Of a DNA stretch of 64,000 bases, positions 11,776-21,740 are shown piece by piece. The notes beneath the pieces were generated by a model that was not told the DNA's origin, ran no database searches, and saw only the letters and a list, made by a program, of their open reading frames with translations. How positions within the stretch are numbered: position 1 is the stretch's first letter; each line of letters opens with the position of its first letter. The position numbers and the translations under genes are program-made. Source of the DNA: Doryteuthis pealeii (Eukaryota; Mollusca; Cephalopoda; Myopsida; Loliginidae); NCBI GenBank assembly GCA_023376005.1, contig CM042141.1, positions 92,425,278-92,489,277 of the forward strand, written 5' to 3'.

Positions 11776-12230
11776 GAAACGTTTTGAAGTGTGATGCAAC
11801 CGCTGATAAGCAAAACCGTGGATAAGCGAAACCGCGGATTAGCGAAACCACGGTTGATTCTGTTTATGGTTTACATGACTTCGCAAACATTTACGCAGAA
11901 TTGGGAGAGACGGGCTTAAATGGGTTAAAGAGTTTACGAGAAACGTTTTGAAGTGTGGCCCAACAGCGGATGTGAAACCGCAGATAAGCGAAATCACGGA
12001 TAAGCGAGACCACGGATAAGCGAAACCACAGTTGGCGATTGATATTGAGGGTTTACACAAACATTTACGGTAGGAGCGCAGTGCTGGTAGACACGTTGTG
12101 AGCGGCCTAAAGTAGGTAAAAAGTTGACCAGAAACGTGTGATCCGACCCTGAATAAGCGAAACCGCGGATAAGCGAAACCACAGTTGATGAATCTGTTGA
12201 TGTTGAGGGTTTACTCGAAAACATTTACCA
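11776..12230. repeat. Tandem array with GATAAGCGAAACC subrepeats
   Basis: Three long units begin at about 11776, 11939 and 12131, each with GAAACGTTTTGAAGTG or a derivative. They contain 2-4 copies of GATAAGCGAAACC(G/A)CG and end in GTTTAC..ACATTTAC. Read on the minus strand the short motif is GGTTTCGCTTATC, which resembles subterminal repeats of pogo/Tigger-type DNA transposons. No transposase is seen, so a plain satellite is equally possible. Confidence 0.7.
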
Positions 12231-12435
12231 ACCATGTTTTTTTTTTTTGTTTGTTTGTTTTTTTTTTTCTTCTTCTTTGGATATTTATAGAGAGTTTCTA
12301 TATAATTGGTACACAACATAATATATTACTCGTGTGTCTGCCTGTTTTACCATAAAGACAAAACTTTGCGATTTAGAATGTATAATTCTTGTGAACGACG
12401 CCTTTTCTAAGCTTTGTTCATCATAAACCAATCTA

Positions 12436-12436
12436 T

Positions 12437-12496
<60 letters not shown>
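12436..12496. repeat. (CT)n microsatellite
   Basis: Uninterrupted CT dinucleotides. Confidence 0.95.
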
Positions 12497-12501
<5 letters not shown>

Positions 12502-12582
12502 GAATCCGGTAAATGTTACGAGATGGGAATTGCTAATAACTGTTAAAAAATTATTGGCAAATAGTATAATAGCTAATAGCTG

Positions 12583-12583
<1 letters not shown>

Positions 12584-12652
<69 letters not shown>
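12584..12652. repeat. (TAA)n microsatellite on the 5' side of a LINE end
   Basis: Uninterrupted AAT triplets ending where the LINE fragment at 12653 begins. The same triplet run follows its 3' end at 13181-13222. Confidence 0.95.
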
Positions 12653-13176
12653 GACTCGGTGGGAAAGGTAATCCACTGGGAATTGTGCAAGAAATTCAAT
12701 TTTCACGATACAACTAAATGATATATGCACAAGCATGGAGAATGAGACGCATAAAATTCTCTGGGACTTCGAGGTACAGACGTATCACCTGATCCCGGCC
12801 CGGAGACCTGACCTAGTATTGATCGACAAGAAGAAGAGAACCTGTCATCTCGTTGATTTTGACGTCCCGGCCGATCACCGAGTGAAAATGAAAGAAAGCG
12901 AAAATATAGACAAATACTTGGACCTTGCCAGAGAACTGAGAAAACTGTGGAACATGAAGGTGAATGTAGTACCAATTGTAATTGGTGTCCTTGGAACGGT
13001 CCCCAAAGCTCTAGAAAAAGAATTTGGGGGAATTGAAAATCAGAGGAAGAATCGAGACCATCCAAACTACAGCACTGTTGGGATCGGCTAGAATACTCAG
13101 AAGAGTCCTGGAGACCTGAGGAGACTTGCTGTCACTCAATTTTCAGTGAACCACCGGCTACGGCAGGTGTGAAAAC

Positions 13177-13180
<4 letters not shown>
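12653..13180 (+). pseudogene. Non-LTR retrotransposon 3' end with endonuclease-like C-terminus, in (TAA)n
   Basis: A 5'-truncated LINE. An upstream frame reads VIHWELCKKFNF then TTK and a stop. A frameshift leads to a 118-codon frame at 12735-13091 with ILWDFEVQTYHLIPARRPDL, VLIDKKKRTCHLVDF, KYLDLARELRKLWNMK and VPIVIGVLGTVPKALEK. This conserved block closes ORF2 of many invertebrate LINEs. RRPDLV..DKKKRTCHLVDF fits a PD-(D/E)XK restriction-like endonuclease, as in R2/R4/Dong-type elements; that assignment is inference. The 3' UTR block GAGACCTGAGGAGACTTG recurs at two antisense ends near 56.7-56.9 kb. The copy is dead. Confidence 0.8.
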
Positions 13181-13221
<41 letters not shown>

Positions 13222-13222
13222 T
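13181..13222. repeat. (TAA)n tail of the LINE end
   Basis: Follows the 3' UTR directly and matches the triplet run on the 5' side. Confidence 0.95.
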
Positions 13223-13319
13223 ATAAAGAAGCTGCGTCTGTTTTGGTATGTTCTTGTCGAATTATAACTCAGAAAAAAAGTGGCCATTGAGCATTAAAAC
13301 CACGCACATGAAAATGTTT

Positions 13320-14215
13320 CAAACCAAGAGATATTTAAAAAAATAATATTCAAATGTAAACCACAAAAAGAAATTGTGATTTTATATTTTTATTTCTTAG
13401 ATTTTGTTTTTAATGTATGGACACATTTTTAATTCTTAGGTTCTTTTATTGTTACATTGATATGGTAAAAAAGAAAATGAATTAAATACATTTTTTCATT
13501 GTAACTTAGCAGGCAATTAAGAACTACCCTTTAGAAAAATGAAATTGTTTCACACTACCCACGAGTTTAAGGTTATATTTTTAAATAACATTTTTAATGT
13601 AAACAAAAGAAAACAATTCCTAAAATAAAATTATAATTCTTAGATTCTTTATTGTTAAAAGTTTTAACCAGTGTAGTTCAAACAGTTTTTAAAGAATAAA
13701 ATTACTCATAGAATAAATGAATGATACAAACATTTTTAATACTTACCTTCTTTGTAAAACTGAATACATTTTTCTTTCAGTGTAACTCAACAGGCAATTA
13801 AGAATTGAATTTAAGTTTTTGTCAGACAGGAACATGCTTCTTAGAACAAAATATATCAATATATCAATTTTTAATCAGTATAAACTTTTTTAAAATATTC
13901 ATAAAATAAATGAATAATTTTCATTTGAATTAATACACAAAATTTTCCATCTACAAATAAAGAAACATGTTTAATTCTTAGCTTTTTTATTACTATATTT
14001 TTAAGGATAAAAAAGAAAATAATTTAAACGAATACATTTTTATCACTTTAATTCAACAATCAATTGGGAACTGAATATACATTTTTGCTATAAATACAAA
14101 AAGGTTTTATAAAAAGGAAATTAAATTTCAAAGCACTCAGAAGTTTAGGTTTACATTTTGATAAATAGTAATTTAAATGTAAACAAAAAAAATTCTTACA
14201 GTAAACAAAAATTAT
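13320..14215. repeat. Decayed ~270-bp tandem repeat, about 3 units
   Basis: The phrase GTAACT(C/T)A(A/G)CAGGCAATTAAGAA or a derivative recurs at about 13502, 13782 and 14045. Each is preceded by AATACATTTTT and framed by AATTCTTAG..TTTTATTG and TTTTAATGTAAAC. Spacing is roughly 265-280 bp. Very AT-rich; no coding potential. Confidence 0.6.
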
Positions 14216-14269
14216 AATACGCGAATTCATCGTGAATTTTTGCTTAATTTGATCAGATATTTGCTAGGT

Positions 14270-14530
14270 ATACCCAAAAATTCGGCTGCTTTTCATTTTT
14301 AAAAACGAATTAAAATTAATTAAATCGATTATTTAAGGTCCCATTTTTGTCTAAGTCGAAAAGTAGTAACATAATGGGCATCAGTAAAAAAAAAAAAAAA
14401 AAAGCAAAATAATATTACACATGTAATTTATTTTTAATACATTTAAAACTATTTTTCGATCAATTTCGATCGCGTATGGCCCAACGCTGTTTAAAGATTG
14501 TGGAAAATCCGTGTTTACAAAATAAATTTA
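14270..14530 (+). repeat. Dispersed AT-rich repeat, copy 2 of 3
   Basis: Matches 5990-6240 block for block (AAAACGAATTAAAATT, GTCTAAGTCGAAAAGTAGT, AATGGGCATCAGT), with an extra poly-A insertion near 14387-14403. Confidence 0.6.
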
Positions 14531-15011
14531 ACATTGAAAATTTTTTACCAATAATAATTATTCGATTTTAATGAAATTTTCAGCATTGTTTTATCAATAA
14601 ATTAATTTTTATAATGCATCAGTTATTTTATTTCAAAACTTTAATTAGGTATTTCTGCTATGATAAATTAATATATAAAATTAATCTAAAATATGAGCAG
14701 CATGATGTTAAGTTTAAAATGTCATATTATTAGAATTTAAAAAAAAGTATTTTTTAATAACTACTTTACTTTAGTATCAATCACCCATATTTTTTGGTCG
14801 AAAACTGTATTGGTAATTTAGCGCCCCCACCATTTAAACGGAAGAAATATTGATGTATATATATATATTTCTTTTATAAGATAATAGCCAATTAAATAAT
14901 TATCTAAATGAGTAAAAAAGAATCTCCAAAAATTATTTTTTTATTTTATTTTCATTTTATTTTCCGATTTTCGAGAATCGAGCAGATTCATTAAAAAGAA
15001 TGTTTTTTTCT

Positions 15012-15130
15012 ATTCACACCTTCGATCCCTGAGATACTCATATGCTGAGTTGGTGAGGACTAGGAACCGTGAAGGATCCTAGCCGAATATTCGACCGTAG
15101 TCTGTTGTAAATAAATGCGAACAACCGTTT
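15012..15130 (-). repeat. SINE type 1 fragment, variant head
   Basis: Contains GAGATACTCATATGCTGAGTTGG.. then GGAACC. The head end passes into CCGTAGTCTGTTGTAAAT rather than the usual tRNA-like start. The copy at 16526-16768 has the same replacement, indicating a subfamily. Confidence 0.65.
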
Positions 15131-15131
15131 G

Positions 15132-15135
<4 letters not shown>

Positions 15136-15187
<52 letters not shown>
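15136..15187. repeat. (TA)n microsatellite
   Basis: Borders the ribozyme repeat starting at 15188. Confidence 0.95.
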
Positions 15188-15190
<3 letters not shown>

Positions 15191-15365
15191 AATGAATGGA
15201 AGTGAATCCGACAGTGTGAAATAAATATTTAGAAAAAACAAACACATGATGTTAAATTCGCTGACAAGAATTCTGTTTCGACCCTTTATTGAAGCGGTCT
15301 TCTCAAGAGCGAGTTGTGTATGATAGAGAGAACGGCGAAAGTGGACCGTTATGAGACGAAAGTGG
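15188..15365 (-). repeat. Ribozyme repeat family E, copy 1
   Basis: Begins next to (TA)n with the AAGTGAATCCGACAGTGTGAAA block and contains the hammerhead relic at 15256-15315. The second copy at 15658-15878 is arranged as a foldback. Confidence 0.65.
15256..15315 (-). ncRNA. Hammerhead-like motif, family E (core damaged)
   Basis: Minus strand: stem I CTCGCT, then CTTGAGA where CTTGATGA is expected, a GACC..GGGTC stem II, GAAA, stem III ACAGAATTCTTGT (a 12-nt palindrome with one inserted base), C at the cleavage position (GTC), and stem I partner AGCGAA. Stem I pairs well. The core has lost bases. Confidence 0.5.
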
Positions 15366-15657
15366 TGCAGATGAAACGTTTAATATTATAGCCGGAATTT
15401 TTTTTTTTAATTTAAAACATTTTTTTTTAATTTAGAAAATGCGTATTCTGTTTTGAAAATAAAAAAAAATAAATTTTATTTTATTTTATTAAATCAGAAG
15501 CATTATAGTCCACAAAGAAAACTCAAAAGAGTTTGATGTAAATGTGTATAAAAATGTAAAGAAAGTATCAAAAAGTTCAAAATCCCAGCACTGTAGACCA
15601 CGATGTTCACCGGATAAGATGTAGAAATCCTGGTAATTTTGTTTTTTCAAAAGACAA

Positions 15658-15871
15658 TATGAAAAATGAATGGAAGTGAATCCGACAGTGTGAAAAAAAT
15701 ATTTAGAAAAAACAAACACATGATGTTAAAATTCGCTGACAGAATTCTGTTTCGACCCATTATTGAAGTGGTCTTCAATTTCGCCGTTCTCTCTATCATA
15801 CACAACTCGCTCTTGATGAAGACCACTTCAATAAAGGGTCGAAACATATGTGTTTGTTTTTTCTAAATATT

Positions 15872-15878
<7 letters not shown>
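15658..15878. repeat. Ribozyme repeat family E, foldback copy
   Basis: The left arm (15658-15776) is antisense and carries stem II, GAAA, the intact stem III palindrome ACAGAATTCTGT, GTC and stem I AGCGAA. The right arm (15773-15878) is sense and carries stem I CTCGCT, CTTGATGA (15812-15819), stem II and GAAA. Each arm lacks what the other has. The right end enters (TA)n. Confidence 0.7.
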
Positions 15879-15925
<47 letters not shown>

Positions 15926-15929
15926 TTTT

Positions 15930-16520
15930 TTTTTTACATGTAAATGTAAATATCTTAACCCTTCTCCTTTGAAATATTATAAAGGTGGGGGTTTATTTAC
16001 AAAAATATTTACATTTACTTGTCGATGAAAACTTGGCATACTTTTAACGCTTAAAACCACTAAAAAATTTGTCGAAAGAACGACTTAAATCTGCTAAAAT
16101 TTCAGTTTTTCATTTTATTTTACTATATTTCCAAACAATTACAAATAGAAAATCAAAATACTTAGATATCCTTTTTTTATTTTAACTAAAAACATGGCCT
16201 TAAACTAGCATAAATAAATAAAAATCTGAAGATTTAGATATTCTTTTGTATTTTAATAAAAAAAAATTATGGTATCGCAATTGTATGATCGAAATACGTC
16301 ACGTGATCAGTTTAGGACAATGAAGAAACGCAATACCCTTTTCCTGATAATTTACGTTTTCTTTTTTTAATTTAATTTATTTTTTGTACAGTTTATAATA
16401 CAAAAAAAATCCAATTCTATGCTTCAAAATTATAGTCGTATTGTTTCATTAATTTTTTTTTAAGAAAAATTATAGCTGATGCGAATTTGTTTTTATTCGC
16501 CGCAAGTAATTTAAAAAAAA
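15930..16520. other. Unassigned AT-rich sequence
   Basis: Poly-A/T rich with TTTACTTGTCGATAAAA-like phrases that recur at 16985-17130, so probably another old dispersed repeat. No gene seen. Confidence 0.35.
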
Positions 16521-16525
16521 AAAAG

Positions 16526-16768
16526 TAAAGTCGTCGGGGTATCCTAAACTCAGTATCAGCCAGACAGCGAGGGAGTCTATCCCCATTTTACTAGCGCTAG
16601 ACCAAGGAGATTGTTTTCTTAGCGTCTGAGATGGAGCGCCACACCTACCATCAGCTCCTCACTTTACCATAGAGATGCCTGAGCTATTCATATGCTAAGT
16701 TGGTGAGGGCCAGTATCGAACCAGGAACAGTGAGGCTTCGAGCTGAATACTCTACCGTAGTCTGCTGT
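16526..16768 (-). repeat. SINE type 1 with variant head
   Basis: Body intact on the minus strand (TGGCGCTCCATCTCAGACG block, CTAGCGCTAGTAAAATGGGG, TGATACTGAGTTTAGG at the 3' end). The head ends in CCGTAGTCTGCTGTAAAT, as in 15012-15130. Confidence 0.85.
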
Positions 16769-17319
16769 AAATGAGAACAATCGTTTGTTAAAAAATTTTG
16801 AATATATAAAAATTCGGAAAACATGATTAGTAAACTTGCCCTTTTTTTTAATAATCTAAATCAGAAAATTATTTCAAATTAACTTATTTGCGAAACTATG
16901 TTTAAAATTCGTGATAGTTGTTTTGAATTAAGATAAAATGAAAATACGGAAAAAAAAAAAATATATTTTAAAGGGGGGGGATACATTTGCATGTCGATAA
17001 AAAAAACCCTGGAGATTGCTTATTTATTAACGCCTTGAAGTCACTTAAAAAAACATTTGTCGATAAAAACGCCTTCAAACCGATAAGAAAATTTTTTTAA
17101 AGAGGGGGGTAAATTATTTACATTTACTTGTCGTAAAAATACTTGGGGTGCAAAATATTGCTTTCATATCACATTAAATTTTAGGGAAAAACACCTTCAA
17201 ACAGCTAGGGAGTTCATAAGGAGCACGGGTCTGGTTTTAAGCAGGCACTGCTTAGCATTTTTTAGGCTAGGAAGCCAGAACGCATTTATGCGATATGCTC
17301 CAAAATGTTGGCTAATTTT

Positions 17320-17405
17320 CAATTTAAAACGAATTAAAATTATTTACATCCATTATTTAAGATCAGATTTTTGTTTTAGTCGAAAAGTAGTTAGATAATG
17401 GGCAC
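17320..17405 (+). repeat. Dispersed AT-rich repeat, copy 3 of 3 (short)
   Basis: Shares AAAACGAATTAAAATTATT, TTTAGTCGAAAAGTAGT and ATAATGGGCACCA with copies 1 and 2, and ends at a (TA)n run. Confidence 0.5.
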
Positions 17406-17408
<3 letters not shown>

Positions 17409-17459
<51 letters not shown>

Positions 17460-17475
17460 CTAGCAAACTAGGAAC

Positions 17476-17512
<37 letters not shown>
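17409..17512. repeat. Two (TA)n runs split by a 20-bp spacer
   Basis: (TA)n at 17409-17456 and 17477-17512. Confidence 0.95.
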
Positions 17513-17513
<1 letters not shown>

Positions 17514-17757
17514 CCATAACCTGGTTAATCAATCCCCAGTCATAACCCCCCCCCCCAAAGACGATGAGAAGTATGAAACCGAACCTTTTCAAGATTTTCC
17601 AGAAAAATTGTATATAAAGACTCATGAATTTTCGGTTTACCATTTTCAATAAACTTAGCGACCCGATGAAACTTATAGGTATACACAGATACCTGTGGGT
17701 AGAAATAGATATACAATCCCAAAATGACCCATTTTTAAGCCTCCTTCTTTATCAATT

Positions 17758-17807
17758 ACACACACGTACACACACACTCAACACACACACACACACACAC
17801 ACACCAC

Positions 17808-17838
<31 letters not shown>

Positions 17839-17847
17839 CAGACAGAG

Positions 17848-17901
<54 letters not shown>
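17758..17901. repeat. Compound (CA)n/(TA)n/(GA)n microsatellite
   Basis: (CA)n, (TA)n, (GA)n and again (TA)n in succession. The last run borders a hammerhead unit. Confidence 0.95.
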
Positions 17902-17904
<3 letters not shown>

Positions 17905-17906
17905 TC

Positions 17907-17952
17907 ATCCACAGACGCGTGTTTCGAAGTTTACTTCTTCATCAGTGCGGCT
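17907..17952 (-). ncRNA. Type-I hammerhead ribozyme, family B
   Basis: Minus strand: stem I CCGCA (17950-17946), core CTGATGA (17945-17939), an extra A, stem II GAAG-TAAA-CTTC, GAAA (17925-17922), stem III AC-ACGC-GT, cleavage triplet GTC (17916-17914) and stem I partner TGTGG (17913-17909; one G:U pair). All core positions match consensus. The extra A before stem II is the only irregularity. Confidence 0.78.
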
Positions 17953-18211
17953 CGACTTTTTAACAGATACCTCTAGCCGGGATCGAAATCTGACAGAATT
18001 TTCGTCTGCCAAGTCCCTTACCCTTGCGGCTACAACGGCTGTCAGTCTGGAGTGAACAATTAATTTATGCATCCCTACGCGGAATGTTTTTACAATCACC
18101 AGAGAACTCAAGCCTGTAAACAGCGGACAGACGAGTAACGGCTTTACGCCAAACGGTGAAATTTCAATTAATGTCCCTCCTACAGTGCTCAACCATCGGT
18201 ATCAGTCATCC

Positions 18212-18331
18212 TTCCGTGTTGTAATGGTTAGCGAGCTAGATTTGCAGACTATTGTTAGTGTTCGATTCTCACTGGGTGCCCCATAATCTGGCCTTGTGCC
18301 ACATCTAAACTATGCTTAGTAAATAAGTATA
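18212..18331 (+). repeat. SINE type 3, single unit, with 12-bp target duplication
   Basis: tRNA-like head GTTGTAATGGTTAGCGAGC and B-box-like GTGTTCGATTCTC, then GGGTGCCCCATAATCTGG. Flanked by TATCAGTCATCC at 18200-18211 and 18332-18343, which is also the first motif of the host ribozyme unit. Retroposition into that repeat is therefore directly visible. Confidence 0.75.
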
Positions 18332-18340
18332 TATCAGTCA

Positions 18341-18384
18341 TCCACAGACACATGTTTCGAAGTTTAGTTCTCATCAGTGCGGCT
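18341..18384 (-). ncRNA. Type-I hammerhead ribozyme, family B, second unit
   Basis: Minus strand: stem I CCGCA, core CTGATGA (18377-18371), stem II GAAC-TAAA-CTTC (3 of 4 pairs), GAAA, stem III AC-ATGT-GT, GTC, stem I partner TGTGG. No extra base before stem II in this copy. Confidence 0.75.
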
Positions 18385-18424
18385 CGACTTTTTAACAGCT
18401 ACCTCTAGCCGGGATCGAAACACT

Positions 18425-18455
<31 letters not shown>

Positions 18456-18463
18456 ATATATAT

Positions 18464-18496
<33 letters not shown>

Positions 18497-18751
18497 CACT
18501 GTCTCTGTCTCTGCCTCTCTGTCTATCTGTCGGTCTGTCTGTCTGTCTGTCTGTCTGATAGAGAGACAGAGACAGATAGACAGACAGAGTCAAACAGACA
18601 GACAAAGACAGTGACAGATATATATATATATAGAAAGAAAGATAAATTGAGATATATAGAAAGGAGGGCTCAAAAGAACTAATGAGATAGATAGATAGAT
18701 ATATAGATATCTATCACTTTCCATTTTTGTACATGCAATGATCACGTCATC

Positions 18752-18965
18752 GGCTTTCGTTAACAAACGCACATATAAAAATTAACGGTTAATAACATCA
18801 TATTGACACATTCACTATACACGTAACATCTTTCATTTTGTCCCTCACAAAAACATTACTTAACAGTGTCCTGAAGATGGTATAATACCGAAATACTTAA
18901 GTATTGACACATAAAATTGTTTCCCTTGATCATAACATCCTGTGTTTGTTATATTTTAAAAATAT
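18752..18965 (+). repeat. Ribozyme repeat family C, copy 1
   Basis: About 215 bp matching 59742-59980 throughout: GGCTTTCGTTAACAAACGCA, ATTCACTATACA, the hammerhead, GATCATAACATCCTGTGTTT. No coding capacity. Confidence 0.8.
18866..18910 (+). ncRNA. Hammerhead ribozyme, family C
   Basis: Stem I GTGTC (18866-18870), core CTGAAGA (18871-18877), an extra T, stem II GGTA-TAA-TACC, GAAA (18890-18893), stem III ATACTTAAGTAT (12-nt palindrome), cleavage-position T, stem I partner GACAC (18906-18910). Stem I is perfect. ATT at the cleavage site is poorer than ATA in the other copy. Confidence 0.7.
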
Positions 18966-19432
18966 TTTCTTCTCATAGATAGATAGATAGATAGCATAAA
19001 GTGGACGATGGTATTTGAATATGACTGCTTAAATCTGAGGGCGTTTATGGTTTACGTTTCCCTTTGATCATTACAAATAAATGTCATCAGATATTAAACA
19101 AATGCAATAAAAGTTTATGAAGCAACTCCCATTTTTGATCCTTTAAAAGTGCAAAACCTGAAATAAGTAGATAAATAAATAAATAAATAAATAAACACTA
19201 AAATGTAAAACTCTTTCAAGTGAACAAAGCCTCGAACGATGTTGATGATTAAAAAAGTTGAATACAATCACAGCCAACTTTGTCATCTCCGTACGGCTGG
19301 TTGTCATTACGGTTTATTTTTTCGTTTCTGTTTGGGGGGGGGGTCCCCGTGGCGTCATGGTTGATATGCTGGACAGTAACATCATCATAAGTGAGTTCGA
19401 ACTTCAGCCGCGCTATTACGTTCACTGACTAA

Positions 19433-20061
19433 TCTTATTATAATGGAGATTGTGTATTTTTCTGTCTGTAACCGAAACTATATCACCACTTAAGTCACAA
19501 TTCCTTTAGTTATTTACGTCACATTCTTCATGATTTCATTTTTATTTAAATCTCAATTATTAAAAAAATGTTTTACATTATTAATACTGTTGGCCTTATC
19601 TACATACGAATAACATGCAACTGTATTTATATATACAACAAAATAATGTTTTACAGTGTGAACGGGAAGGCTAATTTGCATATTGATATAAAAAAATTGA
19701 TTTTAATAGCTATGTGCTTAGTATTATTGATTTCTAATTGTTTGGTTTTATCTTAATAAATATGAGCAAAAATCCCGGGGATAAATTTTAAAAGAAATCC
19801 ATAAACAAGAAGAAATAACTGTAATTTTATTCTTTACTTCCTATTTTAACTAAATAGTTAAATTAGGAAAATTTAGCAATGAGAGACGGGAGTGAAGAAA
19901 GGGTAAATTTCAGTCGTTCTATTTTTCGATTATACCCACCTCTGTTTCAATTCTTTTTATCTACATTCTTATTTAGTTTCATCAGCCTTTCTAATTTAAC
20001 ATAATATTCTATTACATTCAAATTTAAATAATTGCACCCGGATGGTGCATCTAGTTGCTAA
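19433..20061 (+). mobile_element. Non-autonomous Helitron-like element
   Basis: Starts TCTTATTATAATGGAGATTG after an A. Ends with hairpin GCACCCGGATGGTGC, a ~9-nt spacer, CTAA (20058-20061), followed by T. Helitrons characteristically start TC, end in a hairpin then CTRR, and insert between A and T without duplication. The reverse copy at 53609-54532 has the same start, hairpin and CTAG end. No Rep/helicase is encoded. Confidence 0.75.
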
Positions 20062-20159
20062 TACAACTAATGATAATAATAATAATATATCTCTTCAGTT
20101 GGTATATTATGTCTGCGACCTGTCAGCTGTTTCTTGTATTTCAAACATTTCCACTGAAT

Positions 20160-20830
20160 ATTTTTATTCTTTCCAAAATTCAGCGGCAGTCATGGCCAAA
20201 CTGAGCCAGAGAGTCTGGGACAATGCCAGCCTTACTAAGAGAACCAAACTGCGCGTCTACAGAGGGTGTGTTCTCAGTACTCTCCTATACAGTAGCGAAG
20301 CCTGGATCACATACTCACGCCACGTGAGGAAACTGGAAAATTTCCACCTCAGATGCGTACGCCGCATTCTACGCATTCGCTGGCAGGACAAAGTGCCCAA
20401 CACAGAAGTGCTGGAACGAGCAAACATAAACAGCATGCCCGCCATCATCTGCGAGAGACGCCTGCGTTGGCTTGGCCATGTCAGGAGGATGGACAAAGGC
20501 CGCATTTCCAAAGACCTACTGTATGGTGAGTTAGCAGAGGGCACCCGACCGGTAGGGAGATCATGCCTGCGCTTTAAAGATGTCTGCCAGAGAGACATGA
20601 AGGCATTCCACGTGGGAGGCTTGTACAGAAGACCGTGCGACCTGGCGACTTCTCGTCAAACAAGGAACGAAAAGGAGTGAAAAAGAGAGGAAAGAAGCCG
20701 CCGCAGAAAAGAGAGCCAAAAGGAAGGAGAGACAACAGCATCTCCAGCAAGCATCACTGTTTGTTTGCAATCACTGTACCAGAGATTGCCATTCCAAAAT
20801 TGGTCTGTTCATCCACTCATGCAGTTGCAG
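20160..20830 (+). pseudogene. Non-LTR retrotransposon ORF2 C-terminus with zinc finger
   Basis: One frame to 20680 gives SQRVWDNASLTKRTKLRVYR, LYSSEAWITYSRHVRKLE, LRCVRRILRIRWQDKVPNTE, RRLRWLGHVRRM and LRFKDVCQRDMKAF. This is the region after the reverse transcriptase in many invertebrate LINEs. After a frameshift the next frame continues through KRAKRKERRQQ to VCNHCTRDCHSKIGLFIHSC, a terminal zinc finger (C-x2-C..H-x2-C), then a stop. The catalytic RT domain is missing and the frame is broken, so it is a 5'-truncated pseudogene copy. Confidence 0.82.
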
Positions 20831-21119
20831 ATAAAAGTGGACACTACGCCATTGTCTTCAATAAACGGAAGGATGCCAACAATATCTATTTTTATTCTTT
20901 CTACAATTCATCTAACTTTTCCTTAAAAGAGTTTAGAGACTGGGCATTCATTGCTGATGCTGGTAGTTTATTCCATGAATCTACTACCCTGTTATTAAAA
21001 TAATTTTGCCTTACATTTGTCTTCAAATTTTTTTAAAATCTTTTAATCTATGTTCAATAGATTGAAATTTATTGAATAAAATCCACGAGTATATTTATAG
21101 ACTTCAATCATACACTTGG

Positions 21120-21740
21120 GTTGGTTGGTTTGTTGGATTTTACGTCATGTCAACCCTTGTTGGATTATTTTATGCCGGTCAAGAGATACCAGCTACCCCC
21201 GGTCCAGAACAAATCCCAGCCAAGAGAATAGAAGAAAAGTAGTATATTACTATTACCATTACAACATCATCACTCCTTTTTGTTGACATCCTTCCGTCTA
21301 CGAGAGACGATGGAGTAGTGTCCAAATTTTTTTTAAAGTTCATATGGAGGATGAGCTGTTGCCCAAGCTACAAATCTCCCCTCACCACACTGCCACTGTG
21401 ATCTAAAGGAAAGGTAAGAAACCAATGCAGTTTGGCAGCGACAGTGTCGCATTTCATTTTTCAAGAACATCGACAATAGTAGGATTGGGGTACTTACTAC
21501 TCACATAAATCCCCAAATGGGTTAGACGGGGCTCCTTAGCCTTGGTCGGTAACCCATCAAAGCTAAGGAAAAGTCCGACTCAAAACCTCTGCTGCCTAGC
21601 GGCTTTACCCCATCCCAAAGAAAACAAATCAGGAGCCGGAATCCCTAAGGTGGTGGGATGCTGAAATTCAGTGCTACCCAGCAACTCCTGCGATGCTCAT
21701 CCTTCATATGAACCAGCTCAGGTTACGTAGTTTAAAAAAT
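21120..21740. other. Unidentified element-like sequence
   Basis: Opens with a TTGGTTGG..GGATTTTACGTCATGTC block that recurs at 35337, 58822 and 59041. Continues with less AT-rich sequence including GGGTTAGACGGGGCTCCTTA and GGAGCCGGAATCCCTAAGG, which looks like a transposon untranslated region. No open frame supports a protein. Confidence 0.35.

Larger units (their letters stand above)
17901..18420 (-). repeat. Tandem ribozyme repeat family B (retrozyme-like), interrupted by a SINE
   Basis: Two units, each starting with ATCAGTCATCCACAGAC on the + strand (17901 and 18333) and carrying a hammerhead on the minus strand. The distance between starts is 433 bp. Removing the nested SINE and one 12-bp duplication leaves about 300 bp, the same as the ~299-bp spacing of the family B units at 61461 and 61760. 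The unit interior has CACCAGAGAACTCAAGCC and GGTGAAATTTCAATTAA, recognisable in the 61-kb copy. No protein is encoded. Confidence 0.8.

Noticed and set aside
12433..12699. Poly-Tyr / poly-Leu / Arg-Glu open frames
   Set aside because: Translations of (TAA)n and (CT)n runs.
12703..13065. 120-codon minus strand frame
   Set aside because: Antisense shadow of the LINE C-terminus at 12735-13091.
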